A stretch of DNA of 64,000 nt from Malachius bipustulatus (GCA_910589415.1 OU342639.1:14578268-14642267), one strand, 5' to 3'. Shown: positions 10,369 to 21,579, counted from the stretch's first letter. Notes: a model not told the origin generated them from the letters alone. Translations and numbers: made by a program.

Positions 10369-12303
10369 ATGGCGAAGAATTCTAACAATAATTCAGAAAT
10401 ATCTCTAACGGATAAAGAACTAGACGATATAATTAATGCGAGTGATTTTAGTGATATTGATGAACATGCAGAAGACCGACAAGAATATAACCCTTATTAT
10501 AGTGATGACAGTGTTGATGACAGTGTCGCTGATCGTGATTATGTTCCAGATGAAGTCGATGAAGATCTATATGAAAAACTCCAACAAACATGGCAGTCTA
10601 AGAAGAGAGGAGCAGCTGATAAAAAATTGAATCACATTCCAAAACGTCGTCAAATAGAGAGCCCGCAGCCGTCAACATCACGTGCATCGCTCAATGATGA
10701 ATTGGCTCACACGCCAGTCGAGGATCATGTAATTTGTTGCAAAAATTTGATAATGTATGGAAAGAATGGTCATGTATGGAATACTTTGCCTATAAAACCG
10801 GCAGATGGAAAAACTTCTGCCAATAATATTGTTTACATTCGACCAGGTCCAACAAATATTGCTAAAGATGCAATAGAGCCTGAAGATGCGTTCAATTTAT
10901 TTTTTAGCCAAGAAATTCTCAACGAGGTGTTGTTATATACAAACCAAAAAGTCACACAATTGCGAGAAAAATACAAAACCAAAAGTTCTACTGTTTCTGA
11001 CACGACAATGGATGAACTAAAGGCACTGTTGGGTCTTATTTTTCTATCAGCCGCATTGAAGAATAATCATCTTTCAGCCAACATGTTATTTGATGTTACA
11101 TATTCAGGAGACAGATACAGAGCAACAATGAGCAAGGAAAGGTTTAATTTTCTCATAAACTGCTTGCGATTTGACGATTCCGCTACGAGAGAGGAACGTA
11201 AGAGAGATAATACTTTTTCCCCAATTTCTAACATATGGGATATGTTTATTGAGAAGTGCATTGAATGTTACAAGCCTGGTTCTTATGTTACCATAGATGA
11301 ACAGCTCGTAGGTTTTCGCGGCAGATGCCCGTTTCGTATGTATATGCCAAACAAGCCCAATAAGTACGGCATCAAAATTGTTATGTTGTGTGACGTAGCT
11401 ACTAAATACGTAATAAATGCCAGTCCCTATCTTGGTAAATCGACAAACACCAATGGTGCTCCATTAGCTAGCCACTTTGTTGAAAATCTTACTAAACCTT
11501 TACATGGGAGCAATCGAAATATCACGATGGATAACTGGTTCACCAGCATTCCGCTTGCAACGAAATTACTAGGCAATCCTTTCAAAATGACTCTAGTTGG
11601 CACACTTCGGAAAAATAAAGCGGAAATACCACCTGAGCTAATACTGAATTGTAAATCTCGTCAATGTGGTACATCCATGTTTGTGTTCGATGAGAAAATG
11701 TCACTAGTATCTTACAAACCGAAGCAGAACAAAATAGTACTTTTATTATCGACAATGCATACTACTGGTGCTCTGAATCCAGAAACCACAAAGCCGGAAA
11801 TAATCCATACATACAACGAAACGAAAGGGGCTGTTGACACATTTGATCAAATGGCTCAAAACATATGTTGCAATAGAAAGACTAGACGGTGGCCACTCTG
11901 CATTTTTTATAACATGATGAACATTGCATCAGTCAATTCGTATGTTATATATCATCATAATGTAGCTCGGAAAGGCACATTGAAACCACTAACAAGACTA
12001 CAATTTGTGTTAAAACTCCATGAGCAATTAACAAGACCATGGCAGCTGCATAGGCTTCACACTATCCCAAGCATCCCACGAAAATTGAAAGATAGTATTT
12101 CTCAAGTGTTGCAAATGCAACAAAAGGAGGAAATCATGGTAAATCATGAACGTCCTCAAGATAAGGGAAGGAGAACCTACTGCAGTTTATGCCCATCGGT
12201 GAAAAAGAGAATGACAACTACATATTGCTATACATGCAATCGTGCTCTGTGTGGTGAACATCAAATCAAGGCATGTTTGCAGTGTATTCAAAAAATTAAT
12301 TAG
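10369..12303 (+). CDS. piggyBac transposase, apparently intact
   Basis: The 644-residue protein is the cut-and-paste transposase of the element and acts in the nucleus on the TIRs and TTAA sites. The acidic N-terminus (residues about 15-70, rich in D and E) is followed by a basic patch (KRRQ near 92). The DDE_Tnp_1_7 domain spans roughly 160-540. The catalytic aspartates are D310 (TIDEQLVGFRGRCPF), D388 (TMDNWFTS) and D490 (GAVDTFDQM); their spacings of 78 and 102 are close to those of the classic piggyBac enzyme. The C-terminus (605-639) has a cysteine-rich zinc-binding domain (CSLCP, YCYTC, CGEH, CLQC) that binds TIR DNA in this family. The chosen start is the first ATG (GAATGG). An in-frame GTG 27 bp upstream is unlikely in a eukaryote. 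There are no internal stops. An AATAAA lies near 12485. Confidence 0.93.
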   Translation: MAKNSNNNSEISLTDKELDDIINASDFSDIDEHAEDRQEYNPYYSDDSVDDSVADRDYVPDEVDEDLYEKLQQTWQSKKRGAADKKLNHIPKRRQIESPQPSTSRASLNDELAHTPVEDHVICCKNLIMYGKNGHVWNTLPIKPADGKTSANNIVYIRPGPTNIAKDAIEPEDAFNLFFSQEILNEVLLYTNQKVTQLREKYKTKSSTVSDTTMDELKALLGLIFLSAALKNNHLSANMLFDVTYSGDRYRATMSKERFNFLINCLRFDDSATREERKRDNTFSPISNIWDMFIEKCIECYKPGSYVTIDEQLVGFRGRCPFRMYMPNKPNKYGIKIVMLCDVATKYVINASPYLGKSTNTNGAPLASHFVENLTKPLHGSNRNITMDNWFTSIPLATKLLGNPFKMTLVGTLRKNKAEIPPELILNCKSRQCGTSMFVFDEKMSLVSYKPKQNKIVLLLSTMHTTGALNPETTKPEIIHTYNETKGAVDTFDQMAQNICCNRKTRRWPLCIFYNMMNIASVNSYVIYHHNVARKGTLKPLTRLQFVLKLHEQLTRPWQLHRLHTIPSIPRKLKDSISQVLQMQQKEEIMVNHERPQDKGRRTYCSLCPSVKKRMTTTYCYTCNRALCGEHQIKACLQCIQKIN

Positions 12304-12597
12304 TGTCCATTTTTCTAATTTTTGCTTCGGTTTTTTTTTATACTATATCCAAGTATTCATGACTTTGAGTTTTTATTAGAATAATCTGTTTTTAGTTTTA
12401 TTGTTAACTTTAATATTATTATAATCTATTTTTATGAGCAATAATTTGTGTTTGGATTTATTGTTAAATTTGTCGTTAAGTTAATAAAACATATGGAGAG
12501 AATATTGAATTATATCAGCTGATAATAACAAAATCAAGTCTAAATTAAAAGTACGTAAAATTTACGTGTCATTAGTATTCACGTACTAGCTACGAGC

Positions 12598-12612
12598 GTT
12601 AGTATTCTAGGG
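12598..12612 (-). repeat. piggyBac right terminal inverted repeat
   Basis: GTTAGTATTCTAGGG, followed by TTAA at 12613-12616. Exact inverse of the left end. Confidence 0.93.
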
Positions 12613-13130
12613 TTAAAAAAAAAATTTGGAAAATTCAAGTACAGGATCACAATGGCCATATTTTAAAATTATTTTGGACTATACAGCATGTCCCATATGA
12701 GAGTGATGACTTATCAAAGTTATGTTTTTTTTTTAATGGAATGCTCCTATGTTATTGGATTTTTAGATTGTCTGAGAAGAGGAAATAACATTGGTTTTTA
12801 CAGTTGGTGTTTAAATTCAGAAGTTTGTGAGTTATAAACAAGTGAAAATCGTAATTTTTGAAGTTCAATGCCATATGTACAACGAAAACGGCTCAAGATA
12901 GAAAAAAACGGCTTACATGTCCCTATTTTAACTTTTTATGTACTATCCTATATGGTATCCTAAGTCAGTGCCGTAAAATATAGGGAGGGATGAAGGAGAG
13001 ATAAATCTATCTAAATTTACACGAGTTATAACCAAAAACTGTTGTAATTTTTTAAACTTTGACATTTTTTCAACTTTATGAGGGAAACTACCCCATTAAA
13101 TGTGGCTCTTTATCTCTGAAACACCCTATA

Positions 13131-14080
13131 TGGGTGCCCGTTTTTAGAGAAAATGCATGGAGATCTCATTTTTTATCGTAAGAGATACGAAGTCGGTTAA
13201 ATAGGGTCAAAGTTACGCACTTTTGTGCTGATTTGTAATCTGAAATAAAATCTCAGCTGTCGCATAAGTTGTCAAAATATTGTAAAAAAAAAATTGAATT
13301 TTTGTTTTTATTATTTTATTTCATGACCAATCAAGGTAGCCGTTTTCAATCGAAACATTATTAGGACACTTTTCAACAAGGAATCAAAAAATAATTATGC
13401 AATCACTCTACCTCTCTAGATGCGGAAGCATCGATAGTCAACTTTCAAGTTTCTTATGGGCGCCATATTGGATTTTTCCCTTTTTAAACGCAATTTATTT
13501 TTCTGATTACCAAGATGTATAACACTTTGTGTTTTAATATTTTGGAAAAATCCATAACGGCGTCCATAAGAAAAAAGGTAACTTTCGATTTTTCGTAATT
13601 ATCAGGAGACCTTTCAACAAGAACCCAAAAATAATTTTCAAATCGCTTTACCTAGTACTTTCTTTAAGATCCCGGAAAATCGATAGTTATCTTTTTGTTC
13701 TTAATGACGTCATATTGGGTTTTTTCAATACGAAAAAACACAAAGTGATATACCTACATTTTGGTAATCAAAAAAGGAAAAATCCAATATGGCGTCCGAA
13801 ATAAAATCGAAAGTTGGCCATCAATGCTTCCGCATTTAGAGAGCTAGAGTGATTTCAAAATAATTTTTGAGTTCCTTGTTGAAAAGTGTCCTAACAATAT
13901 TCAGGTTAAAAACGGAGAACTTGATTGGTCGGTTATTCAAAAAATAAAAACAAAAATTCCTAATTTATTTTTTTTTCCAATATTCGCAACATACGCAACT
14001 TTTGTCTCATTTAACCGACTTCCCATCTTTTAAGATTACTTAGATCCCCATTTATATTTTCTCTAAAAACGGTTACCCTG
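13131..14080. mobile_element. Foldback element, about 950 bp, nearly all palindrome
   Basis: The left end (TGGGTGCCCGTTTTTAGAGA, a slightly damaged CAGGGTAACCG) and the right end (TCTCTAAAAACGGTTACCCTG) are inverse copies, with TA outside. Inner pairs continue toward the centre: GAAGTCGGTTAAAT with ATTTAACCGACTTC, GAAAAGTGTCC and its inverse, GCGGAAGCATCGATAG with ATCAATGCTTCCGC, and GCGCCATATTGGATTTTTCC with GGAAAAATCCAATATGGCG. The arms span roughly 13131-13610 and 13640-14080, and the left half holds a smaller nested palindrome (13454-13572). There is no transposase, so it must be moved by an enzyme encoded elsewhere. Its inner module is shared with the element at 31115. Confidence 0.85.
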
Positions 14081-14807
14081 TATAGATGTACAGGTCGGGA
14101 CATGATGTTTTAGAAAGCATGTGTGATAGATTTTGGGGATGTTGCACCTTCGGAAGGTTTTTATTACCTTGAAATACTAGTTTAATGCTCTCTAGTAATA
14201 GGGAGTTTAAAGTATTTTTCAGTATACAAAAGAAGCAAAATTTAAAGAACATTCTTCACATACCCATAAACTTGACAATAATGCGGTCATGCAAGGAAAT
14301 TAGGTACTTATAGGTCACCCATAATTGAGCACCAAGTCTTTTCATGTAAAATGAATAACCATTCTGAGAATTTCCTACAAAAAATAGGTCAAAATGTTAT
14401 TGCTGTTGAATTTGTGTGACGAGTGTGTGACCTGAGTTGTATTCTTATTTTATATATTGAACGATTAAAATTTCTCCGCACATTTTCGCAGAAAATAAAA
14501 TAATAATTGTAAAAAAAAACTGTCCTATCCATTCGTCTTGTAATATTTTTTAGGAAAAACCCAAAAAGTGAGATATCGTTGTAAAGAGATTAGTATATAG
14601 TTTTCAAATGATGTATCATTCCATATCTGTTTCCTATCATGATTAGAAAAGGGGTAGCTACCCCCAGCCAATTGGATGAACTTGAATAGTTGAATTTTCC
14701 ATCAAAATATGTCTCCCTCGATAACATGATTGACCTGTTTCGGCGTTTACCGCGTACATTTTCAGTTCCCCAGTTATTAAGCCTATTACGTTTTTGTTGG
14801 GCCAGCT
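14081..14807. other. Spacer, no gene seen
   Basis: AT-rich sequence between the foldback element and a LINE A remnant. No open frame or repeat boundary is supported. Confidence 0.4.
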
Positions 14808-15480
14808 TGTACAATTTTGCCGATGACAATACCTACGCTTATATCTTCCTTACCTTAGGTGCTCGAACTTTGGCCATCGACGCACATTTTTTCAGAAAAC
14901 AAGAAGTCTCAATATTTAACAAAGATCTATAAAAAATTCTTGCTTGGAGCGAGAAAAATCAAGTGCAGTTTAATGATGAGAAAACACAGTATGTCTTCTC
15001 CAAAAAAGTAAACGTTTTGGAGCCAGATAATATGGTAATTGCGAAACCCTCTCTTCCTCGTCATTCCTTCGTCTGCTTGGCATGAGCCTCGGAGAGAACA
15101 TATCTTGGCAGGAAGTTTGGTGAAGAGCGCGCTTTTCAAAAACTTGGAAAACTTCGCCGCACAAAGAAATTTTATACACCTCAAGAGTTTCTCCTTTAAT
15201 GCAAGGCTAAAAACTTACCATCCTTGGAGTACAGTTCAAATGTTTGGAGTTCTTAAACATGCGCTGAAATTACTTGACCTAATCCAGAAAAGAGCCATCC
15301 ACTTGATTGGGGAACCGTTTTTGACAAAAAATTTAGATATGGTCTTGAACATGGTTCCCTGATGAATACAACTTTCATCGATTCAAAGGCAACGTGAATC
15401 GATATCTCCATTTATGCGTTTTATAGCATCATAGGGATTTCCCTGCAGTGTTGTGCCTTTTAAATAAAAAAATAAAATAG
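14808..15480 (+). mobile_element. LINE A remnant, reverse transcriptase C-terminal part
   Basis: This begins at YNFADDN (catalytic aspartates of the palm, near 14815-14832) and follows LINE A through LGARTLAIDAHF, KTQYVFSKKVNVLEPD, SFLRLLGMSLGENISW, LLDLIQKRAIHLIGEP and TKNLDMVLN. Several frameshifts and stops break it, and a block between GENISW and KNLENF is deleted. The 3' end (ATAGGGATTTCCCTGCAGTG, then an A-rich tail near 15465) is the family's usual end. It is a 5'-truncated, dead copy. Confidence 0.84.
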
Positions 15481-15980
15481 TGTTCGTGAAGTCACGCATT
15501 CGAAGTAGAAATCACAAGTAGTTCGTCGCTTGATATGCCTTCAGCTGCTTTGTCAGCGCGCTGAGGTCATGGTTAATCTCTCCTCGCAAAACCTGTAGTA
15601 ATTTAATAATAACTGAAGTCTAGATATCTCCATAACTCGAACGTAAACGTTTTCAATTATTAGTCTGTCGAATTATTCAATATTGTACCAAATAAACCTT
15701 TCGCTGGTGAATTCACAAAACATACGTGCAATATGTCCCTGAACTCAACCGAAACCTTTGACATTATGTGAACAGTCTCGGTTAACACCACCTCCCCTTG
15801 ATAATTAACCATAATCCGCTGATACCCAACTGTTTGATTATGGATGCGCTTTAATATTTTAACAGTACCCAAACGTCTACCTTTACTCTTCGCAATGGTC
15901 AAGTTAATTAAAATTCTACATTTATCACCCTTCTTCGTTGTCTGTTGTGTACTAATTAATCTATTGTAATTATAAATATA
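15481..15980. other. Spacer, no gene seen
   Basis: An 80-codon frame on the minus strand (15660-15902) has no recognisable motif; I regard it as chance. Confidence 0.35.
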
Positions 15981-17537
15981 CAGGGTGAGTTTTTTTCAAT
16001 GTTTAGTACAGGGATCTCGTAAACTACTGCAGTTAGAGGAACGGTTAAATGGGGAAAGAAGTGCAGTTTTATGAGCTTAATTCGAAACAGCTTTTGTTTT
16101 TTTGAAAATCTCCATGGCTTCCTAGATATTTAACATAAAGTAAATTCCGCGGATTTCTTTACACCGAGATAGCAGTCTTATTATTGAGATTAGAGAAAAA
16201 TTGTAAAGGAAAACCTTTTAGACGATTTCATAGACAATAAAACGGCGTTACAATTTTTTTTATTTGTTGTGTCATTTTCGAGCTATGACGTAAACTTGTG
16301 TTTTTTTAAATGTAAGTCATAGTTGGCTATGACATCATTCGATATGTCTTTTTTTTCTGAATACAACGATATAAAACTCGATATCATTTTTTCGGGAAAT
16401 AAAAAAGTTAGGACGGTTTTTAATTTTATTTCCTCAACTTAACTAGGCGGCCATGTAAGCATAACTGATAGACCTCAGTTGAATTTGAAATTATACATAG
16501 ATAATTTTGCAGAATAATTTGTAATCCTCTATGCAAACAATTATACTTAAATTAGCTACAAATTTTCTAATAGCCATCTAGTAACTCTAGAAAATATTAT
16601 GAAACATTTGAAAATAAAAGGTTAACGACGATTAAAATATCTGCTAAAATATTGTTCCGCAGCCCTGACAGCATTCTTTTGACACTGAATATAACATTCT
16701 ATCGTATCACGCTTCTCTTGGTTGGAAAACTCCACACTAGTAATTCACCTTGCAGGTTATACGATTTAAGAACTTCTGCAAAACCTGACTTCAAACTTAA
16801 AGTTCAATGTAAATTATAAGCCTCTAAGTAACTAACTGTCAAATTTTATAGTTCCACTGTTTCTGTTACTGTTGCTAAGCAACCGTCACATTTTGATATG
16901 AATATTTAGTCTAAAGTTCTATACAGCGTAGGTAGGTATTGTTACAAGATTTTTGAAAAATTAGAATTAAAATTAATATTTTTTTTAAAGTTCTCGAAAA
17001 CTAGCTATCCCGTTGAACTATTAATTCATATTATAAGATTTTCAATTCAAAATTAACTACTAAATTCAGCGCCTATACCACGTATTTGAGGAAATAAAAT
17101 TAAAAACCGTCCTAACTTTTTTATTTCCCGAAAAAACGATATCGAGTTTTATATCGTTGTATTTAGAAAAAAAAGACAAATCGAATGATGTCATAGTATG
17201 ACTTACATTTAAAAAAACACAAGTTTACGTCATAGCTCGAAAATGACACAACAAATTAAAAAAATTGTAACGCCGTTTTATTGTCTATGAAATCGTCTAA
17301 AAGGTTTTCCTTTACGATTTTTCTCTAATCCCAATAATAAGACTGCTATCTCGGTGTAAAGAAATCCGCGGAATTTACTTTTTGCTAAATATCTAGGAAG
17401 CCATGGAGATTTTCAAAAAAACAAAAGCTGTTTCGAATTAAGCTCATAAAACTGCACTTCTTTCCCCATTTAACCGTTCCTCTAACTGCAGTAGTTTACG
17501 AGATCCCTGTACTAAACATTGAAAAAAACTCACCCTG
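15981..17537. mobile_element. Foldback element with about 455-bp inverted arms
   Basis: The ends are CAGGGTGAGTTTTTTTCAAT and its inverse ATTGAAAAAAACTCACCCTG, flanked by TA on both sides (15979-15980, 17538-17539). The left arm runs 15981-16437 and the right arm 17086-17537, with only scattered differences across both arms. The loop of about 650 bp (16438-17085) has no ORF of note. Such high identity between arms suggests either recent origin or continued correction of one arm by the other. The arms contain the module ACAGGGATCTC...GTTAAATGGGGAAAG, also present in the element at 31115. The TA target and CAGGGTG ends fit Tc1/mariner-type mobilisation. Confidence 0.9.

Positions 17538-17565
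<28 letters not shown>
17538..17565. repeat. (TA)n microsatellite at the right edge of the foldback element
   Basis: An uninterrupted TA run. A further (TA)n lies at 17762-17780. The element's TA target may have been inside this run. Confidence 0.8.
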
Positions 17566-17568
<3 letters not shown>

Positions 17569-17614
17569 TTTTTGTCATAGTTTAGAACTTGATTTTAAAT
17601 GATATAATAATTTT

Positions 17615-17665
17615 AGCATCCTGAAGAAGACATGCATGTATGCCGAAACGTTGATGGAAAATAAA
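17615..17665 (+). repeat. CCTGAAGAAG...CGAAACGTTG hairpin motif
   Basis: CCTGAAGAAGACATGCATGT is followed by ATGCCGAAACGTTG and an AATAAAG. The centre (CATGCATG) is self-complementary. Motifs of this shape recur near the 3' ends of Penelope-like and related elements in animals. A looser version occurs at 49853-49895 (CCTGAAGAAG...TCTCGAAAGCTTGG). No element body adjoins it, so the link to a family is inference. Confidence 0.35.
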
Positions 17666-18084
17666 GAGTACTCAAACTAACTTGGCCATATGTATTGCTG
17701 TTTATCCCGTTACAATTCCTAGACACGTCAATCACGTAGTAACAGCGTTACTTCTTTAAAGATATATATATATATATATACGTCGAAGGCCTCAGTAAAG
17801 TGCGAGGATTACTTGTTGTGATTGAATTTATTTAAAGGGATCGCGATATTAACTGGGAAGATGAAACGAAGTCGTTGCACTCTATAAATTTTGGCTTCAA
17901 GAACTGACCCATTTAGCCCCCTAAACATCTTAAGTACCTAGGTAAATATTACATTATACTAAATTGAATAATTCAAATTAAATGCTAATTTTATCGCTGC
18001 ATCTTAGCATAGTCATTTATCCATCACAATACGATCGCATATTTTATAATTTAGATACTTTTGAAAATGTAAATAAAAAATATT

Positions 18085-18155
18085 GGGGACTTGGGGGATC
18101 GAACCCGCGACTCTGACTTCGGTCAACCAGTAGTGCTCTAACCAATCGAGTCATA
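18085..18155 (-). repeat. tRNA-like sequence (tRNA-derived SINE head or tRNA pseudogene)
   Basis: On the minus strand, GACTCGATTGGTTAGAGCA resembles a tRNA D-arm and A box, and GCGGGTTCGATCCCC is a perfect B box and T-loop. A weak anticodon stem lies between them, and the outer GACT/AGTC pairing is only partial. The acceptor stem is too poor for a working tRNA. An internal Pol III promoter with weak folding suits a SINE head or an old tRNA copy. Confidence 0.55.
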
Positions 18156-18907
18156 GATCTTTTATAGTATACTGTAGTGTAACATGGGTCGCCTTTTACG
18201 TCCTGGTCGAGGCACCAAATCTGTAGTGTAAACTACTTTTAAAAAATTGAGATCTTGCGTCATGCGCAGTAAATTCAGTAATGTGGCCCCCTTAAATTGA
18301 ATGACTGAAAAGGTTTTGAAAAAGAAGAACCCCTTTGACGTTTGAAATGTGAACTTGTCTGTCATGAATGACTGTTTGGATCCCCGCTCAAATGTTTGAT
18401 TTGAATTTGAGGTTTTCCCGCCCTGAATTCTTGAATGTTTGAATTTAAAGATTAACCCACCCCGATTTCAAATAAATGGCCACATTACTTTACTTACGTT
18501 TTGTGATTCGTCGTTTACCTTGGCTCGTGACATTATATTGGCTCGTGTTCGTCTAGTTTTTCACCTTGTTAGGACCATCCGTTGTGTTCGTAGTAACCTC
18601 TTACCTTGTTATTGGTTCTTTTATACACAGACATGAAGCGAAAGGTGGGAGATTTGAGATTAGTGAAACAAATGCATTTCAAAAACACCTACTTTATTCT
18701 AAGAGAAACCTAGCAGTGCCTATACGCTCGCTGGGACTCCCGAGTAAAAAGAGCGTGGCCAAGAAAAACCTCGATCAGCATCCCGAAATGAAAAGAATCA
18801 ACGGTGGCCTGAAAAGTGTAGATCAATCGTCTCGACAACCGTCACCAAACTAATTGGACCCTCATTCATGACTCATTTGCGCGAATCATCTAAAACTGAA
18901 GCATTTT
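18156..18907. other. Sequence with an unassigned 95-codon frame
   Basis: The frame at 18566-18853 (+) is moderately basic (for example SKRNLAVP, KKSVAKKN) and resembles no family I know. It overlaps another frame of similar length. Composition around it is less AT-rich than the neighbours. It could be a retroelement fragment or chance; I do not call a gene. Confidence 0.2.
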
Positions 18908-19125
18908 TTACAGAAAGCTGGGATTGCCAGATTTCAACGAAAATGGGTTTAAGCATAATCCCTGAAAGCTGGGTGCCAGATTTTAGCAAAAATGGGTTTT
19001 GTTAGTAAAGACACTGTAATGGAGTCTGATTAAGATACTTTCCACCTATAGTTGGAGGAGCCCCTGGTCCGGAGTCTGACTAAGATACTTTCCAGTGGCT
19101 GTTTGAATGGCTCCCCTGGCAAGGA
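18908..19125 (+). repeat. Two adjacent imperfect tandem duplications
   Basis: GAAAGCTGGG(A)TTGCCAGATTT...AAAATGGGTTT occurs twice (about 18912-18956 and 18964-19001). Next, GGAGTCTGATTAAGATACTTTCCA and a close copy, each followed by a GGAG/GGCTCCCCTGG segment, occur at about 19020-19067 and 19073-19122. Confidence 0.7.
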
Positions 19126-21579
19126 CGAAAATGTTAGTTAGATTCACATAAGGCCGATATATTCTAGTCAAACAGTTCGGTAAACAATTAGCAATAAGAA
19201 TGATCCACCCTTTTGAATTGAGTTTGACGAAGAACGAGAAATGACCTTGACGTTGATTGGTTTCACAGAAAAATGAGAGAACCTGACTTTACAATTACAT
19301 AGATCAATTTGAAATCAAGATAAACAATAATCAATTGGACAGTTTCGTTGAATAAATATGTTCATGAAATATAAATAAATGATCAAAATAGCATAAGTTA
19401 ATAAACAGCAATTAAATCAAAAATGTTCAGTAGACAATTTAAATAAGACATCAATTAAATAAGCGATCAAATAAATGGTTAAATAAACGGCATGAAAAAT
19501 AAGAATCAAGAACGAACATGTGACCTGAGATAATAGCATGACAAAACATAATAAGTAAGTACGTGGTTACATCGGCAGCAATTGATGGTGAAAACATATA
19601 CGATAAAAATGAGGCGAGTCGACTAAATATTATTCGGGAGATACATAAAATGGTTGGTTCGATGAATGGTTTTGTTTTGATACGTTCTCAGAAAATTATC
19701 ATAAAGTAAAATGCGGAAGAATTAAATAAACATTTTGACACACACAGGTTAATAAATGCAGGCATGAATTGTAAAATAAATAAATAGAGCAGTCATGTGG
19801 ATCGCAAAAAAATGATAAATATAAAAGGTGTGCCCTAGCACGTTTAGAATGATACAATAATATAAAATATGAGAAAGAAATCCTTTATGGTTTGTTAATC
19901 CTTTTCTAATAGAACCATGCACGTGTATGAGAGATGTGATTAAAATAAGATCGTTAAGATATAGCCCCTTCGTAGGTACCTACCTACCTAATACAGGAAT
20001 GTGAAGTTGAATTATTCAATAAACTTTACTTTAAACCAATTTAGAATTTACCCTTATTTTATAAATTATCCCTTAATCAAAACTCATTATTTAAAAAAGG
20101 TGAAATAATTAATTTAAACAAATCAGCTGAATGAACTGTAGGTAAAAATAAAGCATGGCATTTAAAACGTGATGAGGTTCAACCCTATTGTATTGAAAGA
20201 ATAACAATTTTTGCTTTAAGATCTGGAGGTTCAAATTAATTAATTTACTTACGGTAGGTAGGTAGGTACTACGAAGGATGATGATTAAACAGACAGAACC
20301 AATTAAACAATAAGTAGTTGTATGCAAAATGGAAATATGATTTCAATAACGCGTGCCTACTTACTTACAAACAAGAAATAAATACAGACCTTTGTTTTCT
20401 TTCGGAAATGACACCGACTGCTTCTCTCGACGACCCAGATAAAAGTGCCCTCAGGAACCCGTAACCCAACAAAAAACGAGGCCTACTAAAATGACATCTG
20501 ACGTTTTTAGGTTTGAAAGCTTGACGACTGACATATCGAATACCCAGAATATCCGTGAATGGTAGAAACTTTACGTTTTCGATTTTAACATGCGTACTGA
20601 CATTTGTAAGGCAATCTGGGTCACTTCAATACACTGAGACGATTCTCTACCCTACCTTCAGGATAAGGTAGAGTGCGTCCCTCGGTACTTACGTGGTAGA
20701 CTTATTTCGCCTGGTTCTGTTTCGAGATCGATGGGTTTGGTTGGGAAGACCTTTTACTACAATAATAAAACACGAGATTTCTCACATATCTCGACATATC
20801 ACGAATTAAGTTATATGAAAATTCAGTGGATTTATGTATCTAGCCCATCTATGAAATTTACAATTTCTCGTTGTAATTAGTTGAATTCAAATGAATTTTC
20901 ACACTGAAAACAACTCATAGGCGGCCCATGGCTGGTGGAGGTCCTGCCTCTACAATCACCGTGATGATTAGCTTCCCAATGGTGATACTGTAACAAGAGA
21001 AAAGGCAGAACACAGAATATCGTTTTGACAAACAAGTTTCTATTTTGAACACGTAGAGAAACTGGCCAATTAAGTAACTGGACTGGAAACTTGGAACTTT
21101 AATTATTGTAACTTAAGATCTTTATGGTTCTGGATCTTTAAGATCTTCTGGATGGTCACAGTGGTGTGCGCACTTATTTACTGCGCACCTAGGGACGACA
21201 TGTTTTGTGAATGCTGTAGCAACTTAGAGTTTAATAATTTCAGAAAGTTTTGGCTGTTGTGTCTCGTGGAGACATTGGTTCGATTTTCGATTATTTATAA
21301 ATCCTTGTACTGAGTAATATTGTTTCTGTGTTTATATGACATGTTGCGATTGTTAACTGACGAGAGATTTTCCCTTGGCTTTATTTATTTATGAGATCTT
21401 GTTTGGAGAAACTTATTCTAGCTTAAACTGAAGGTAAGCTCTGGAGCGGGTAAATATTTTACGTCATCGAGATCGGAATCAGCTCTTAATCTGGCGTCGA
21501 AATCGGAAAATGTATCCCTCGTCGGTGCCTGAGAAGAAAGAACGTACGTACGTATAGTTGTACGTTCTGGTGAAACTAA
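19126..21579. other. Long AT-rich stretch with a possible short inverted-repeat pair
   Basis: No gene. AAATAAATGATCAA-like low-complexity sequence dominates 19300-19800. CTTCGTAGGTACCTACCTACC near 19968 is inverted at about 20252-20276 (TAGGTAGGTAGGTACTACGAAGG), roughly 300 bp apart, but the interior shows no other MITE feature. 20400-20760 is less AT-rich and could be an old LTR fragment; I cannot show it. Confidence 0.35.

Larger units (their letters stand above)
10094..12612 (+). mobile_element. Complete piggyBac transposon
   Basis: The 2519-bp element has 15-bp perfect terminal inverted repeats (CCCTAGAATACTAAC left, its complement right) and TTAA on both sides (10090-10093, 12613-12616), the diagnostic target site of the piggyBac superfamily. 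Both ends carry extra subterminal palindromic blocks (ACGTAAATTTTACGTG near 10110 and ACGTAAAATTTACGTG near 12552, plus further TACGTAAA copies at 10285-10345). A single long ORF fills the interior. Termini, target duplication and ORF all look undamaged, which points to a recent insertion. Confidence 0.95.
10040..12950 (+). mobile_element. Old CAGGTGTCCC foldback-type repeat that hosts piggyBac
   Basis: The left end CAGGTGTCCCAGCTCATTCG (after TA at 10038-10039) and the sequence after the piggyBac right edge (12617 to about 12945) together match the left arm of the element at 48601-49430. The shared blocks are GGGCCAAACGAT, CAGGATCACAATGGC, AATGGAATGCTCCTATGTT and AACGGCTTACATGTCCCTAT. The matching right arm is absent here, so this is a half element. 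The two halves are contiguous once the piggyBac and one TTAA are removed. Confidence 0.72.

Noticed and set aside
19968..20276. MITE bounded by GGTACCTACCTA inverted repeats
   Set aside because: The repeat is mostly a common simple sequence in this genome, and the interior shows no other pairing or target duplication.
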